64,000 bases of DNA from an uncultured Brachyspira sp. (GCF_934747485.1 NZ_CAKVGN010000005.1:1-64000); one strand, 5' to 3'; counted from the stretch's first letter, positions 33,126 through 43,193 are shown. A program made the numbers and translations. Notes: generated from the sequence alone by a model not told the origin.

Positions 33126-36100
33126 ATGAACTATCGTATCTTTATAGAGAAAAAAGAAGGCTTTGATTTAGAGGCTAAGAGATTAGAAAGTCAATTAAAA
33201 GAGAATTTTCAAATTAAAAGCAGTGTAAGACTTCTTAACGTTTATGACATTTTTAATATAGATGAAAGTAAATTAGCTAATTCTATTAATGTAATATTTT
33301 CAGAGCCTCCTACAGATAGGATAGTTGAACAAAAAGACTTTGAGAGTTTAAAACATTTTGCAGTTGAATATTTGCCCGGACAATTTGACCAGAGGGCTGA
33401 TTCTGCATTGCAGTGTTTGAAGCTTATTTATAATGATATAGAAGAAGTAACTATAGTAAGCGGGAAGGTGATAGTTTTTGACGGAAATATAGGTAATATA
33501 GATGATACTGTAATAGAGAAAATAAAAAAGTTCTATATTAACCCTGTAGAAAGCAGAGAAAAAGATTTAAGCAAATTAGAAATAGAGTCACATCAAAAAG
33601 CTGATGATATTAAAGACGTAGAAAACTTTATTAATTTAAATATAGATGAACTTCATAAATATAGAGATAATCTTGATTTGGCAATGACCTATAAAGATAT
33701 AGAGTTTGTGCAGAATTATTTCAAAAATGAAGAGAAAAGAAACCCAACAGAAACAGAAATAAAAGTTCTTGATACATATTGGTCTGACCATTGCAGGCAT
33801 ACTACATTTATGACAAAGATTAATGATGTGAAATTAGAAAATGATAAGAGCAATTTTTCAGAAGTGATACTTAATGTCATTAACAGATATTACAGCATGA
33901 GAAAGGAGCTTTACGGTGAAGATGTTGACAGTAAAAGAGATATTAATTTAATGGACATGGCAACAGTATCAGCAAAATACATAAAAAAGAAAGGAAAGCT
34001 TGAAGATTTAGAGATTTCTGATGAGATAAATGCATGCTCTATTTACATAGATGTTGATGCTGTTGATGAGAATGGAAAAAACAAAATAGAAAAATATTTA
34101 TTGATGTTTAAAAACGAAACTCATAATCACCCTACAGAGATTGAACCTTTTGGGGGTGCTTCTACATGTTTGGGCGGAGCTATAAGAGACCCGCTTTCTG
34201 GAAGAAGCTATGTATATCAGGCAATAAGGGTTACAGGAAGTGCTAATCCGTTAGAGAAATTGGAAGACACTTTAGCAGGAAAACTTCCTCAAAAGAAAAT
34301 TACTACAACTGCAGCAGCAGGATATTCTTCTTATGGTAACCAAATAGGGCTTACAACTTGTTTAGTTAATGAGATATATGATGAAGGATATAAAGCAAAG
34401 AGGCTTGAAGTAGGTGCTGTTGTGGGAGCTGTTCCTGTGGATTATGTACGCAGAGAAAAGCCAAAAGCAGGAGATATAGTTATTGTGCTTGGCGGAAGAA
34501 CAGGAAGAGACGGATGCGGAGGAGCTACTGGTTCATCAAAAAGCCACACTGATACATCATTAAGACTTTGCGGTGCCGAAGTACAGAAAGGTAATGCACC
34601 AGAAGAGAGAAAGATTCAAAGACTTTTCAGAAATAAAGAGGTTACAAAATTAATAAAGAAATGTAATGATTTCGGTGCGGGCGGTGTTTCTGTTGCTATT
34701 GGTGAATTATCAGATGGAATTGACATTAACCTTGATGTGTTGCCTGTTAAATATTTAGGATTAAATGGCACTGAACTTGCAATATCAGAATCACAAGAGA
34801 GAATGGCTGTTGTTGTTGAAAGTAAGGATGCAGATAATTTTATAAAACTTGCAAACAAAGAAAATATTGAAGCTACAAAAGTTGCTGTTATAACAAACAC
34901 TAACAGACTTGTAATGTATTTGAAAGGCAAAAAGATTGTAGATATAAGCCGTAAATTTTTAGACACTAACGGAGCTAAACAAGAGACTAATGCTATACTT
35001 AAAGACATTAACTTTGACAATAATCCATTTAACACAAAAAATGCATGCTCTTTAACATCGCATTGGTTTAATATGGCAGAAGATTTAAATATTGCTTCTC
35101 AAAAGGGTCTTATAGAAATGTTTGACTCATCAATAGGAGCAACAACTGTACTTATGCCTTTCGGCGGAAAGTATCAAATGACTCCAAGCGATGTAAGCAT
35201 TCAAAAAATACCAATATTTGATAACAATGCAAAACAAATAAATACGGCTTCAGCTATATCTTGGGGTTATAATCCTTCTATAATGAAATGGTCAGAGTTT
35301 CATGGAGGAATATACTCTGTAATAGAATCAATGTCAAAACTTGTTTCTATTGGTGCTGATTACAAAAAGATAAGATTATCATTCCAAGAGTATTTTGAGA
35401 AATTAGGAAGCGATGCTAAAAAATGGGGTAAAGTTTATTCTGCATTGCTCGGCACAATATATGCTCAGACTGAATTTGATATACCTGCTATAGGCGGAAA
35501 AGACTCTATGAGCGGTACTTTTAATAATATATCAGTGCCTTCAACTTTGATATCATTTGCAGTATCAACTGTTGACAGCAGAGATGTTATATCTCCAGAG
35601 TTCAAATCTGCTAATAATTATGTGTATTTAATAAAGCATAATATGCTTGATAACTATATGCCTAATGTTGCCGAAATAAAAGAGAATTTTGACTTCATAC
35701 ATAAAAATATAAAAGACAAAAAAATATTATCAGCTTACACTATCAAATTCGGAGGCATTGCTGAAGCTCTAACAAAAATGTCTTTCGGTAATAGAATAGG
35801 CGTTGATATAAAAGATGAGCTTTATTTCTTTAATTTAATGCCTGCTTCATTTATAGTAGAAACTAAAGAAGAGTTAAATTATAAAAATGCTATACTCATA
35901 GGCAAAACTATTAATGAATACAAAATAAAAGTATGCGGTGAAATAGTGGATTTAGAAGAGGCAGAAAAATTATGGCTTGATAAATTATCATCAGTATTCC
36001 CTTATAAAACTTATGAAGATATAGAAACTTACAAGTTAGCCGAATACAAAAGAGAAGCACCATTTATATGCAAAAATAAAACTGCTAATCCTAATGTTTT

Positions 36101-36881
36101 AATAGCGGCATTCTTAGGAACTAACTGCGAATATGACACTCAAAAAGCTTTCTCTGATGCTGGAGCAAACACTGATATTTTTGTATTTAGAAATATAAAG
36201 CTGGAATATATAAAAGAATCAATCGAAGAGATGTCTAAAAAAATAGATAATTCACAGATATTTATGATACCCGGAGGTTTCAGTGCGGCAGATGAGCCTG
36301 ACGGTTCTGGAAAGTTTATTTCTGCAATACTTACAAATGAAAAAATAAAAACTTCTATACATAAACTGTTAGAACGTGATGGGCTTGTTTTGGGTATATG
36401 TAACGGTTTTCAGGCATTAATAAAATCAGGGCTTCTTCCTTATGGAAAAATAGGAAACATTACAGAGAAATCTCCTACTCTTACATTCAATAAAATAGGC
36501 AGGCATATTTCTCAAATGGTAACAACAAAGGTAGTGTCAAACAATTCTCCTTGGCTATATAACATACCTTTAGGAAGCGAGTTAGTTGTTCCTGTTTCTC
36601 ATGGCGAAGGAAGATTCTTTGCAGATGACGATATAATAAAAGAGTTAATAAAAAAAGGTCAGGTTGCTACTCAGTATGTAAACTTTGAATCAAAGCCTAC
36701 TAATGAGTTTAGATTTAATCCTAATGGTTCTGCTTATGCTATTGAGGGCATACTTTCAGAAGATGGAAAAGTTTTTGGTAAGATGGGGCATAGTGAAAGA
36801 TACGGAAACAATCTATACAAAAATATCATCACAAAAGATATTTACAACATATTTGAAAATGGTGTGAATTATTTTAAGTAA
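33126..36881 (+). CDS. purL: Phosphoribosylformylglycinamidine synthase, single-chain
   Basis: A 1251-residue FGAM synthase of the long form. It converts FGAR plus glutamine and ATP to FGAM. Visible parts: LDTYWSDHCRHTTF; the substrate loop FKNETHNHPTEIEPFGGASTC; GGRTGRDGCGGATGSSKSH; a second AIRS-like half with PAIGGKDSMSGTF. A C-terminal class I glutaminase domain carries the nucleophile Cys in GICNGFQALIKSG and a His/Glu in VSHGEGRFF. Using the single-chain form means purS and purQ are not needed. It stands alone, apart from purM/N and purE. Confidence 0.95.
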   Translation: MNYRIFIEKKEGFDLEAKRLESQLKENFQIKSSVRLLNVYDIFNIDESKLANSINVIFSEPPTDRIVEQKDFESLKHFAVEYLPGQFDQRADSALQCLKLIYNDIEEVTIVSGKVIVFDGNIGNIDDTVIEKIKKFYINPVESREKDLSKLEIESHQKADDIKDVENFINLNIDELHKYRDNLDLAMTYKDIEFVQNYFKNEEKRNPTETEIKVLDTYWSDHCRHTTFMTKINDVKLENDKSNFSEVILNVINRYYSMRKELYGEDVDSKRDINLMDMATVSAKYIKKKGKLEDLEISDEINACSIYIDVDAVDENGKNKIEKYLLMFKNETHNHPTEIEPFGGASTCLGGAIRDPLSGRSYVYQAIRVTGSANPLEKLEDTLAGKLPQKKITTTAAAGYSSYGNQIGLTTCLVNEIYDEGYKAKRLEVGAVVGAVPVDYVRREKPKAGDIVIVLGGRTGRDGCGGATGSSKSHTDTSLRLCGAEVQKGNAPEERKIQRLFRNKEVTKLIKKCNDFGAGGVSVAIGELSDGIDINLDVLPVKYLGLNGTELAISESQERMAVVVESKDADNFIKLANKENIEATKVAVITNTNRLVMYLKGKKIVDISRKFLDTNGAKQETNAILKDINFDNNPFNTKNACSLTSHWFNMAEDLNIASQKGLIEMFDSSIGATTVLMPFGGKYQMTPSDVSIQKIPIFDNNAKQINTASAISWGYNPSIMKWSEFHGGIYSVIESMSKLVSIGADYKKIRLSFQEYFEKLGSDAKKWGKVYSALLGTIYAQTEFDIPAIGGKDSMSGTFNNISVPSTLISFAVSTVDSRDVISPEFKSANNYVYLIKHNMLDNYMPNVAEIKENFDFIHKNIKDKKILSAYTIKFGGIAEALTKMSFGNRIGVDIKDELYFFNLMPASFIVETKEELNYKNAILIGKTINEYKIKVCGEIVDLEEAEKLWLDKLSSVFPYKTYEDIETYKLAEYKREAPFICKNKTANPNVLIAAFLGTNCEYDTQKAFSDAGANTDIFVFRNIKLEYIKESIEEMSKKIDNSQIFMIPGGFSAADEPDGSGKFISAILTNEKIKTSIHKLLERDGLVLGICNGFQALIKSGLLPYGKIGNITEKSPTLTFNKIGRHISQMVTTKVVSNNSPWLYNIPLGSELVVPVSHGEGRFFADDDIIKELIKKGQVATQYVNFESKPTNEFRFNPNGSAYAIEGILSEDGKVFGKMGHSERYGNNLYKNIITKDIYNIFENGVNYFK

Positions 36882-36985
36882 AAAATATCTTTCAAATAAA
36901 GAAAATAGAATGAAAAGTTTTTGAACAATATTTTTGAATCATAAAGATAAAATTATTTTTACAAATTTATATTTTAGGATATATA

Positions 36986-37789
36986 ATGAATATTTCAAAA
37001 GAAAAAATAAAATTAATAGCTTGCGATTTAGACGGCACTTTGCTTAATGATAAAAAAGAAATAGGAAATTACACTAAAGAAATACTAAATAAACTTATTA
37101 ATGATTATAAAATAGAACTTATATTATCAAGCGGAAGAGGGTTTGACGGAGTAAAAAAGTATAATGATGTTTTAGGAAATAATAATTATTCTATTATTAT
37201 GAACGGCTCTAATATTGTAGATAATAATGGTAAAATTCTATACAGAAAAAGTCTTGAAGAGGATATTTCAAAAATTGTTATTAAATTAGCTGAAAAATAT
37301 GATGTATGTGTGCATTTTTTTAATGATTTACAATATACAGTATCAAGAGATGATTTTTATATTAAGTCATATATACAAATTGAAAAGACAAGAGAAATTA
37401 CTGTTGGTATAGAAAATATTAAATATTATAAATTTGATAAAATAATTATTTTTGGAGAGAGAGAAACTTTAAATAAATTAAAAATAGATATAGATTCCAA
37501 TTTAGATGTTAATTGTTGTTTTTCAGGTGATACTCTTTTAGAGGTAATGTGTAAAGGTGTAAGTAAGGGTAATGCTTTAAAATGGATTTGCGATAATAAA
37601 GGAATAAGTTTTGATAATATTGTAGCTTTCGGAGATAATTTTAATGATATAGAGATGATTGAATATGCGGGTGTTGGTGTTGCTATGTATAATGCCGAAG
37701 ATGAATTAAAACAAAAAGCGGATTATATTGCTCTTTCAAACAATGAAGAAGGAGTGGGTAAGTTTTTGAAAGATATTTTTGAATTATAA
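36986..37789 (+). CDS. HAD-superfamily Cof-type sugar phosphatase
   Basis: A 267-residue protein of the HAD IIB (Cof/YbiV-like) phosphatase family. Motif I is ACDLDGTLLND, motif II the Ser in LSSGRGFDG, motif III the Lys in KGVSKGNALKW and motif IV GDNFNDIEMIEYA. Substrates are usually sugar phosphates or cofactors such as FMN or PLP; the specific one is not deducible. Its last 6 bp overlap the convergent HxlR gene. Confidence 0.85.
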   Translation: MNISKEKIKLIACDLDGTLLNDKKEIGNYTKEILNKLINDYKIELILSSGRGFDGVKKYNDVLGNNNYSIIMNGSNIVDNNGKILYRKSLEEDISKIVIKLAEKYDVCVHFFNDLQYTVSRDDFYIKSYIQIEKTREITVGIENIKYYKFDKIIIFGERETLNKLKIDIDSNLDVNCCFSGDTLLEVMCKGVSKGNALKWICDNKGISFDNIVAFGDNFNDIEMIEYAGVGVAMYNAEDELKQKADYIALSNNEEGVGKFLKDIFEL

Positions 37790-38131
37790 ACATTGAGGGT
37801 TAGTAATTTCAAATCTTTCGTCAATATTTTTCTCTCCCCATTCACACATAGCTTCTAATATTTTTGATAGTGATTTGCCTTTTTTGGTTATAATATATTC
37901 TACTTTTGGAGGAACTTCTGCATACACTTTTCTGTTTATAAGCCCATCTTCTTCTAATTCTCTAAGCTGATTAGTTAAAGTTCTTTGAGATATAGGTTTC
38001 ATATATCTAAGCATTTCATTAAATCTTTTTGTTTTATTTTCTATAAGATAATTTAGTATAAGAGGTTTGTATTTACCTCCTATCATATAAAGTGTAACTC
38101 CTATTTCTGATGCTACTTTTATTTTTTTCAT
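37784..38131 (-). CDS. HxlR-family transcriptional regulator
   Basis: A 115-residue winged-helix MarR-like regulator of the HxlR group. The family signature GGKYKPLILNYLIENKTKRFNEM, then ISQRTLTNQLRELEEDGLI, then VEYIITKKGKSL is fully present. HxlR proteins respond to redox or electrophile stress, often through a Cys. Here Cys residues occur only near the C terminus (AMCEW, NPQC). It is divergent from the SDR gene at 38257 with a 125-bp shared upstream region, so it probably regulates that gene and itself. Confidence 0.88.
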   Translation of the reverse strand: MKKIKVASEIGVTLYMIGGKYKPLILNYLIENKTKRFNEMLRYMKPISQRTLTNQLRELEEDGLINRKVYAEVPPKVEYIITKKGKSLSKILEAMCEWGEKNIDERFEITNPQCL

Positions 38132-38256
38132 ATAATTATCCTAATTAATTGATAGTGAAATAAATGTTACTTAATAACAATTATTTCCGTTCTTGTTTAA
38201 CAAATTTATTAATATATTATAAGGCATAATGATTTTTTATAAAGGAGTTTTTCGTT

Positions 38257-38976
38257 ATGAAAAAATTAGTAGTTATTACTGGTGCTAGTTCTGGAATAGG
38301 AATGGAAACAGCAAAAAAATTCTCAGCAAATGGACATCCTACGCTTTTAATATCAAGACGTAAAGAAATAATGGAAAGTTTAAATTTAAAAGATTCAATA
38401 AGTGTAAAAGCAGATGTTACAAATTTAGAAGAAGTAAGAGCAGGAATAAAAATGGCTGAAGATAAATATGGAAAAACTGATTTGCTTGTAAACTGTGCCG
38501 GAGTAATGCTTCTTGGAAATATTGATAAACAAAGCTATGAAGAATGGAAAAATATGATAGATGTTAATATAAACGGAATATTAACAACTACAAATATAAT
38601 ACTTCCAGATATGATAAAAAGAAATGAAGGCACTATTATAAATATAAGTTCAATAGCAGGAAGAAAAACATTTAAAAATCATGGAGTATATTGCGGAAGC
38701 AAATTTGCTGTGCATGCTATAACTGAAAGTATTAGAGAAGAAGTGGCTGATAAAAATGTAAGGGTTATAGTGTTAGCACCCGGAGTTGTGGAAACTCATC
38801 TTTTAGAACATACAACAGATGAAAATATAAAAGCTGATTATATTGAATGGAAAAAAAGTATAGGAAATGGTTTAAATGCTTCTGATATAGTTAATTGTAT
38901 AGAATTCGCTTATAATATGCCTCAAGATATATGCGTAAGAGAATTAGTTATAGCAAAAACAAAACAAATAGACTGA
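38257..38976 (+). CDS. Short-chain dehydrogenase, HxlR-linked
   Basis: A 239-residue classical SDR with TGASSGIGMETAKKF, LVNCAGVMLLG, INISSIAGRK and YCGSKFAVHA. It resembles clavulanate-dehydrogenase/YdfG-like NADP-dependent reductases, which often act on serine, 3-hydroxyacids or reactive carbonyls. Substrate is unknown. The divergent HxlR gene suggests induction by electrophile or aldehyde stress. AAAGGAG precedes the ATG and a strong terminator follows. Confidence 0.87.
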   Translation: MKKLVVITGASSGIGMETAKKFSANGHPTLLISRRKEIMESLNLKDSISVKADVTNLEEVRAGIKMAEDKYGKTDLLVNCAGVMLLGNIDKQSYEEWKNMIDVNINGILTTTNIILPDMIKRNEGTIINISSIAGRKTFKNHGVYCGSKFAVHAITESIREEVADKNVRVIVLAPGVVETHLLEHTTDENIKADYIEWKKSIGNGLNASDIVNCIEFAYNMPQDICVRELVIAKTKQID

Positions 38977-38984
38977 TAAAAATT

Positions 38985-39018
38985 AAGCCATAGTATATTT
39001 TTTAAACTATGGCTTTTT
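38985..39018 (+). terminator. Terminator of the HxlR-linked SDR gene
   Basis: AAGCCATAG/CTATGGCTT forms a perfect 9-bp stem followed by TTTTAATTT, 9 bp beyond the stop codon. Confidence 0.85.
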
Positions 39019-39141
39019 AATTTACAAATAAAATTTTTTTATTAATATAAACTTATCTAAAAAAACTTATATATATAAAAACTAAATATTTTGTGCCGTA
39101 AAACAAAACTTTAATAATATTTAAAAACTGCATAATAATAT

Positions 39142-39170
39142 TTGACAAAAATAAATTTCTCTATTACTAT
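39142..39170 (+). promoter_or_regulatory. Possible promoter of the DinB-like gene
   Basis: TTGACA at 39142-39147 and TACTAT at 39165-39170, 17 bp apart, about 40 bp upstream of the 39212 start. The -10 is a weak match. Confidence 0.4.
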
Positions 39171-39211
39171 TAGTTAATTGCTGTTTTCACTATAGCAAAA
39201 AGGAATCGTTT

Positions 39212-40033
39212 ATGATAGACCATAAAATCAATTTATTAGAAAAAAAAATAAACTCAGAATTAAATAGGTTAAATAAAAAGTCAGAAGAGATAGAGATATT
39301 AAAATCAAGTATTATAAACAATCTAAATAAAAATCTAAAAGAATTAAAAAATAAAAAATTAAAAAAATTAAGAGAAGAGAAAAAATTAATATATGATAAT
39401 TTATTAGAATTAAAAAAAGAGTTTTCAGAAATAAAAAAAGAGTACAAAAAAGCTAATAAAAAAACATCAGATAAAAAAGAAAATATCATAACTTATAAAA
39501 CAATCACATCACAAAGAGTTCTTACTCTTATGGCAGAATATAATAGAAAAGCAAATAGAATGCTTATAAATATTTTTAGAGATATACAAAAAATTAATGA
39601 ATCAGATTTATACAAAGAAACAAGAAGCTATTTTAAATCATTAATAAATACTTTCACTCATATTATAAAAACAGATATATATTTCTTTTCTATTTTAAGA
39701 AAGTATTCAAGCAAAAAAATAATAGCAAATGAAGAGATATTAACATACCTTAATGATAATTTTTTATTCAATAAACCAATAGATGCCAATTTAGACACTT
39801 TATTTGACACAAGAAAAAAATTAGATGATATAATAATAGATATAATAAATAGTATAGATGATTATAATGTAATAATAAAAATAGATTTCGCTGACGACAC
39901 AGTAAAAAAGCCAATCTATCATATAATAATGCATGAATTAAATCATAATACTCATCATAGAGGAGAAATATCTGCTATGCTTGATATGATGGGGTATGTA
40001 AATGATTATTCTAATTTAATTACTATAATTTAA
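39212..40033 (+). CDS. DinB-like protein with N-terminal coiled coil
   Basis: A 273-residue protein. Residues 1-95 are an extremely Lys/Glu/Leu-rich coiled coil. Residues 105-270 are a four-helix DinB/YfiT-type domain with the metal-binding His pattern: His in TFTHIIKTDIYFF and the closing HELNHNTHHRGEISAMLDMMG. DinB-fold proteins are metal-dependent thiol transferases or of unknown activity. The coiled-coil extension is unusual for the family and would dimerise it. The gene sits 25 bp before pyrK and may be co-transcribed with the pyrimidine genes. Confidence 0.75.
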   Translation: MIDHKINLLEKKINSELNRLNKKSEEIEILKSSIINNLNKNLKELKNKKLKKLREEKKLIYDNLLELKKEFSEIKKEYKKANKKTSDKKENIITYKTITSQRVLTLMAEYNRKANRMLINIFRDIQKINESDLYKETRSYFKSLINTFTHIIKTDIYFFSILRKYSSKKIIANEEILTYLNDNFLFNKPIDANLDTLFDTRKKLDDIIIDIINSIDDYNVIIKIDFADDTVKKPIYHIIMHELNHNTHHRGEISAMLDMMGYVNDYSNLITII

Positions 40034-40057
40034 TTTTATTAGCGGTTGTATAAGATT

Positions 40058-40828
40058 ATGTTTTTAGAAGATTGTGAGATAGTAGAAAACAAAAAAATAG
40101 CAGAGGATAAATATATTCTCAAAGTAAAATCAAAAGAGGCTTTCAAGCATATTAAGGCTGGTCAATTTTTTATGCTAAAAAGCAGCACATATTTAAGAAG
40201 ACCTATAAGTGTTCATTATGTTTCTAATGATATGGTAGAGTTTTATTATCAGGTAAAAGGCGAAGGCACAAAATATTTATCTAACTTAAAAGAAAAAGTT
40301 AATATACAAGGACCTTTGGGTAATGGTTTTGATACCAATATTAATAATAAAAAAGTACTTATAGCGGCAGGCGGAATGGGTATTGCTCCTATAAAGCTAT
40401 TAATAGAAAAATTAGTAAACAATAATAATAACATCACTCTTGTAATGGGGGCAGCAAATAAAGACGCCCTCAATATAATGGAGAGATTTAATACTGATAA
40501 TATTAGCTTACATATAGTTACAGATGACGGTTCTGTTGGTGATAAATGTAATGCTGTAGAGAAGACAAACGAAATAATAAAAAAAGAAAAGTTTGATATA
40601 ATATACACTTGCGGCCCTACGATTATGATGAATGGAATAATAAAAATAGCATTAGCAAACAACATATTATGCTATGCTTCTCTTGAGAGGAGAATGGCTT
40701 GCGGAGTTAATGCTTGTTTGGGATGCAATGTTGAAGTTAGTTATGACAATAAAACTGTAGTATTAAAAAAGGCCTGCTCTGACGGACCTATATTTGACGC
40801 TAAATATTTATGGATTAAAAATGAATAA
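40058..40828 (+). CDS. pyrK: Dihydroorotate dehydrogenase electron-transfer subunit
   Basis: A 256-residue PyrK, the FAD/2Fe-2S partner of class 1B PyrD. FAD-binding elements RRPISVHYVS and AAGGMGIAPIKLLIEK are present. The iron-sulfur Cys cluster occurs as CGVNACLGCNV plus KKACSDGPIF, four cysteines in the usual CxxxxCxxC-x(n)-C spacing. The frame also allows a TTG start at 40046; neither start has a strong ribosome site. It overlaps pyrD by 8 bp. The pair transfers electrons from dihydroorotate to NAD. Confidence 0.9.
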   Translation: MFLEDCEIVENKKIAEDKYILKVKSKEAFKHIKAGQFFMLKSSTYLRRPISVHYVSNDMVEFYYQVKGEGTKYLSNLKEKVNIQGPLGNGFDTNINNKKVLIAAGGMGIAPIKLLIEKLVNNNNNITLVMGAANKDALNIMERFNTDNISLHIVTDDGSVGDKCNAVEKTNEIIKKEKFDIIYTCGPTIMMNGIIKIALANNILCYASLERRMACGVNACLGCNVEVSYDNKTVVLKKACSDGPIFDAKYLWIKNE

Positions 40829-41738
40829 TAACAGACTTAATATTAATTTTTTAGGTAAAGAATTAAAAACCCCAGTGATAACTTCATCTGGCTGTTTTGG
40901 TTTTGGTGAAGAATATAATGATTATTTTGACGTTAATGAACTTGGTGCTGTAAACTTAAAGGGTATAACATTAAATAAGAGAGACGGCAACAGTGGGGTT
41001 CGCATTGCAGAAACACCAAGCGGCATGATTAATTGTATAGGCTTAGAAAATCCCGGAATAGAATATTTTAGAGATGAGATTATAAAAAACATAAAATACT
41101 CAACACCTATTATTTTAAATATAAATGGAAGCACATTAGAAGAGTATGTTAAAGTGGCAGAGATTGCTAATGAGATAGATAGAGTTGATTTTATAGAGCT
41201 TAATATATCTTGCCCTAATGTAAAAAATGGAGGCATGGCTTTTGGGGCAAGCTGTGAAAGTGCTGAGAAAACTACAAAAGAAGTAAAAAAAGTATTAACG
41301 AAAAAGCCTTTAATAGTAAAATTATCTCCGAATGTTACTGATATTGTGAGTATTGCAAAATCTGTAGAGTATGCTGGTGCGGATAGTGTTTCTTTAGTCA
41401 ATACTTTTTTAGCTATGAAGATAGATATAAAAACAAAAAAACCATTATTAGGCAATATTTTTGGAGGGCTTTCAGGTGCTGCTATAATGCCCATTGCTTT
41501 GAGAATGGTTTATCAGGTTTACAAGGCTATTAATATACCTATAGTTGGAATGGGAGGCATTCAAAAATATGAAGATGCTTTAGAGTTTATAATGGCTGGA
41601 GCATCAATAGTTTCTATAGGCTCTGGTATATTTTCTAATCCAACACTCCCTATAGAAATAATAAAACAAATAAACAATTATCTTGAAGAAAATAATATAA
41701 ACAATATAAAAGATTTAATAGGAGTAGCACATTTATGA
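40821..41738 (+). CDS. pyrD: Dihydroorotate dehydrogenase, class 1B catalytic subunit
   Basis: A 305-residue FMN enzyme converting dihydroorotate to orotate. Motifs: SSGCFGFGEEY, NCIGLENPGIEYF, ELNISCPNVKNGG with the catalytic Cys, IVKLSPNVTD, SLVNTFLAM and IPIVGMGGIQKYEDALEFIMAGAS. ATG 40821 overlaps the pyrK stop (ATGAATAA), giving translational coupling. An earlier TTG in frame is unlikely. It is coupled at its end to the pyrF-pyrE fusion gene. Confidence 0.93.
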   Translation: MNNNRLNINFLGKELKTPVITSSGCFGFGEEYNDYFDVNELGAVNLKGITLNKRDGNSGVRIAETPSGMINCIGLENPGIEYFRDEIIKNIKYSTPIILNINGSTLEEYVKVAEIANEIDRVDFIELNISCPNVKNGGMAFGASCESAEKTTKEVKKVLTKKPLIVKLSPNVTDIVSIAKSVEYAGADSVSLVNTFLAMKIDIKTKKPLLGNIFGGLSGAAIMPIALRMVYQVYKAINIPIVGMGGIQKYEDALEFIMAGASIVSIGSGIFSNPTLPIEIIKQINNYLEENNINNIKDLIGVAHL

Positions 41739-43090
41739 TGATAGCAGATAACAATCCAAAAGACAGACTTATAGTGGCATTAGATTTTAATTCTATGTCT
41801 GAGGCAGTAGCTTTAATAGATGAGCTTGGCGATGAGGCTGTATTTTATAAAGTGGGGCTTGAATTATTTTTATATACTAAAGGCGAGATAATAGAGTATT
41901 TGGCTAATAAAAATAAAAAAGTTTTTTTAGATTTGAAATTTCATGATATACCAAATACAACAGCTATGGCTTCACTTTTTGCTGCTAAACAGAATGTGTT
42001 TATGTTTAATGTGCATACGAGCGGCGGAAAGAAGATGATGGAAAAAACTGTTGAGGAGATAAAAAAACTAAACAAAGAAAACTTAATAATAGGTGTAACA
42101 GTTTTAACTAGTCTTTCAGAAAATGATGTAAAGAATATGTTCACTTCAAATATAGCATTAAAAGATTTGGCTGTTAATTGGGCGAAACTAGGAAAAGAGG
42201 CTGGACTTGACGGAGTTGTATGCTCGCCGAGAGAGGCTGCTATCATCAAAAAAGAATGCGGGGAAAGATTTAGAACAGTGTGTCCGGGAGTGCGTCCTAA
42301 ATGGGCTAGCGTTGATGACCAAGAAAGGATTATGACGCCAAAAGAAGCTATAGAAAACGGATGCGATTATCTTGTAGTTGGACGTCCTATCACAAGAAGC
42401 GAAGACAGAGTTAAAGCTTGCAGAATGGTTGTAGAAGAGATTGCTGAGGGCATGGAAAACAATAAAAAAAGCAAGGCTCAAAAAATTGCTGTTGCTTTGC
42501 TTTCATCTCAAGCTGTTAAACTTAATGTTAAAGAGCCTTTTACTTTTGTATCTGGAATAAAAAGTCCTATATATTGCGATAACAGATATGTAATAGGTTT
42601 CCCTGAATATAGAAAAGTGATAGTTGAATCTTTTGTAAATATATTAAAATTAAAAGATTTTGATATAGTAGCCGGCACTGCAACAGCTGGCATACCTTGG
42701 GCATCTTTTATAGCATATGAACTTGATAAACCTATGTGTTATATTAGAGCAGAAAAAAAAGAACATGGCAGAGGAAAACAGATAGAAGGTGCAGATTGTA
42801 ATGGCAAGAGATTAATACTTATAGAAGATTTAATTTCTACAGGCGGAAGTTCTATAAAAGCATTTGAGGCAGCTAAGGCAGAAGGAGCTATTGGTCTTGA
42901 AATTATTTCAATATTTTCTTATGAGTTTGAAAAGGCTAAGAAGAACTTTGAGGAAGCAAATATAAAATTCTCTTCTCTTTCTAATTTCTCTTCGTTAATG
43001 GAAATAGCAAAAGATGAAAAATATATAAGCGAAGAAGAATTAAAGAAAGCTTTAGAGTGGAATAAAGACCCAGAAAACTGGAATGTTTGA
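41735..43090 (+). CDS. Bifunctional OMP decarboxylase-orotate phosphoribosyltransferase (PyrF-PyrE fusion)
   Basis: A 451-residue fusion of the last two UMP-synthesis enzymes. Residues 1-240: type 2 OMP decarboxylase, with LIVALDFNSM, the catalytic DLKFHDIPNTTA, GVVCSPREA and VCPGVRPKWA. Residues 250-445: orotate phosphoribosyltransferase, with FTFVSGIKSPIYCDNRY, YIRAEKKEHGRGKQIEG and the PRPP loop LIEDLISTGGSSI. The order PyrF-PyrE is opposite to eukaryotic UMP synthase (PyrE-PyrF). The ATG overlaps pyrD's stop, and AGGAG lies 11 bp upstream. Confidence 0.92.
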   Translation: MMIADNNPKDRLIVALDFNSMSEAVALIDELGDEAVFYKVGLELFLYTKGEIIEYLANKNKKVFLDLKFHDIPNTTAMASLFAAKQNVFMFNVHTSGGKKMMEKTVEEIKKLNKENLIIGVTVLTSLSENDVKNMFTSNIALKDLAVNWAKLGKEAGLDGVVCSPREAAIIKKECGERFRTVCPGVRPKWASVDDQERIMTPKEAIENGCDYLVVGRPITRSEDRVKACRMVVEEIAEGMENNKKSKAQKIAVALLSSQAVKLNVKEPFTFVSGIKSPIYCDNRYVIGFPEYRKVIVESFVNILKLKDFDIVAGTATAGIPWASFIAYELDKPMCYIRAEKKEHGRGKQIEGADCNGKRLILIEDLISTGGSSIKAFEAAKAEGAIGLEIISIFSYEFEKAKKNFEEANIKFSSLSNFSSLMEIAKDEKYISEEELKKALEWNKDPENWNV

Positions 43091-43108
43091 TAATAATTTT
43101 ATAAAAAA

Positions 43109-43193
43109 CACCGCACGGTAACCGAATTTTAAAGTATAAATTTTATTAACAATTTCAATAAAACAAAAAACTAATATCGGCTAACCGTGCGTC
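43109..43193. repeat. CCGCACGG core element, copy 3
   Basis: Only the innermost pair of the nested family remains: CACCGCACGGTAACC and GGCTAACCGTGCG, separated by a 60-nt AT spacer, giving a stem of about nine base pairs. It begins 18 bp after pyrFE and may act as its terminator region. Confidence 0.75.
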
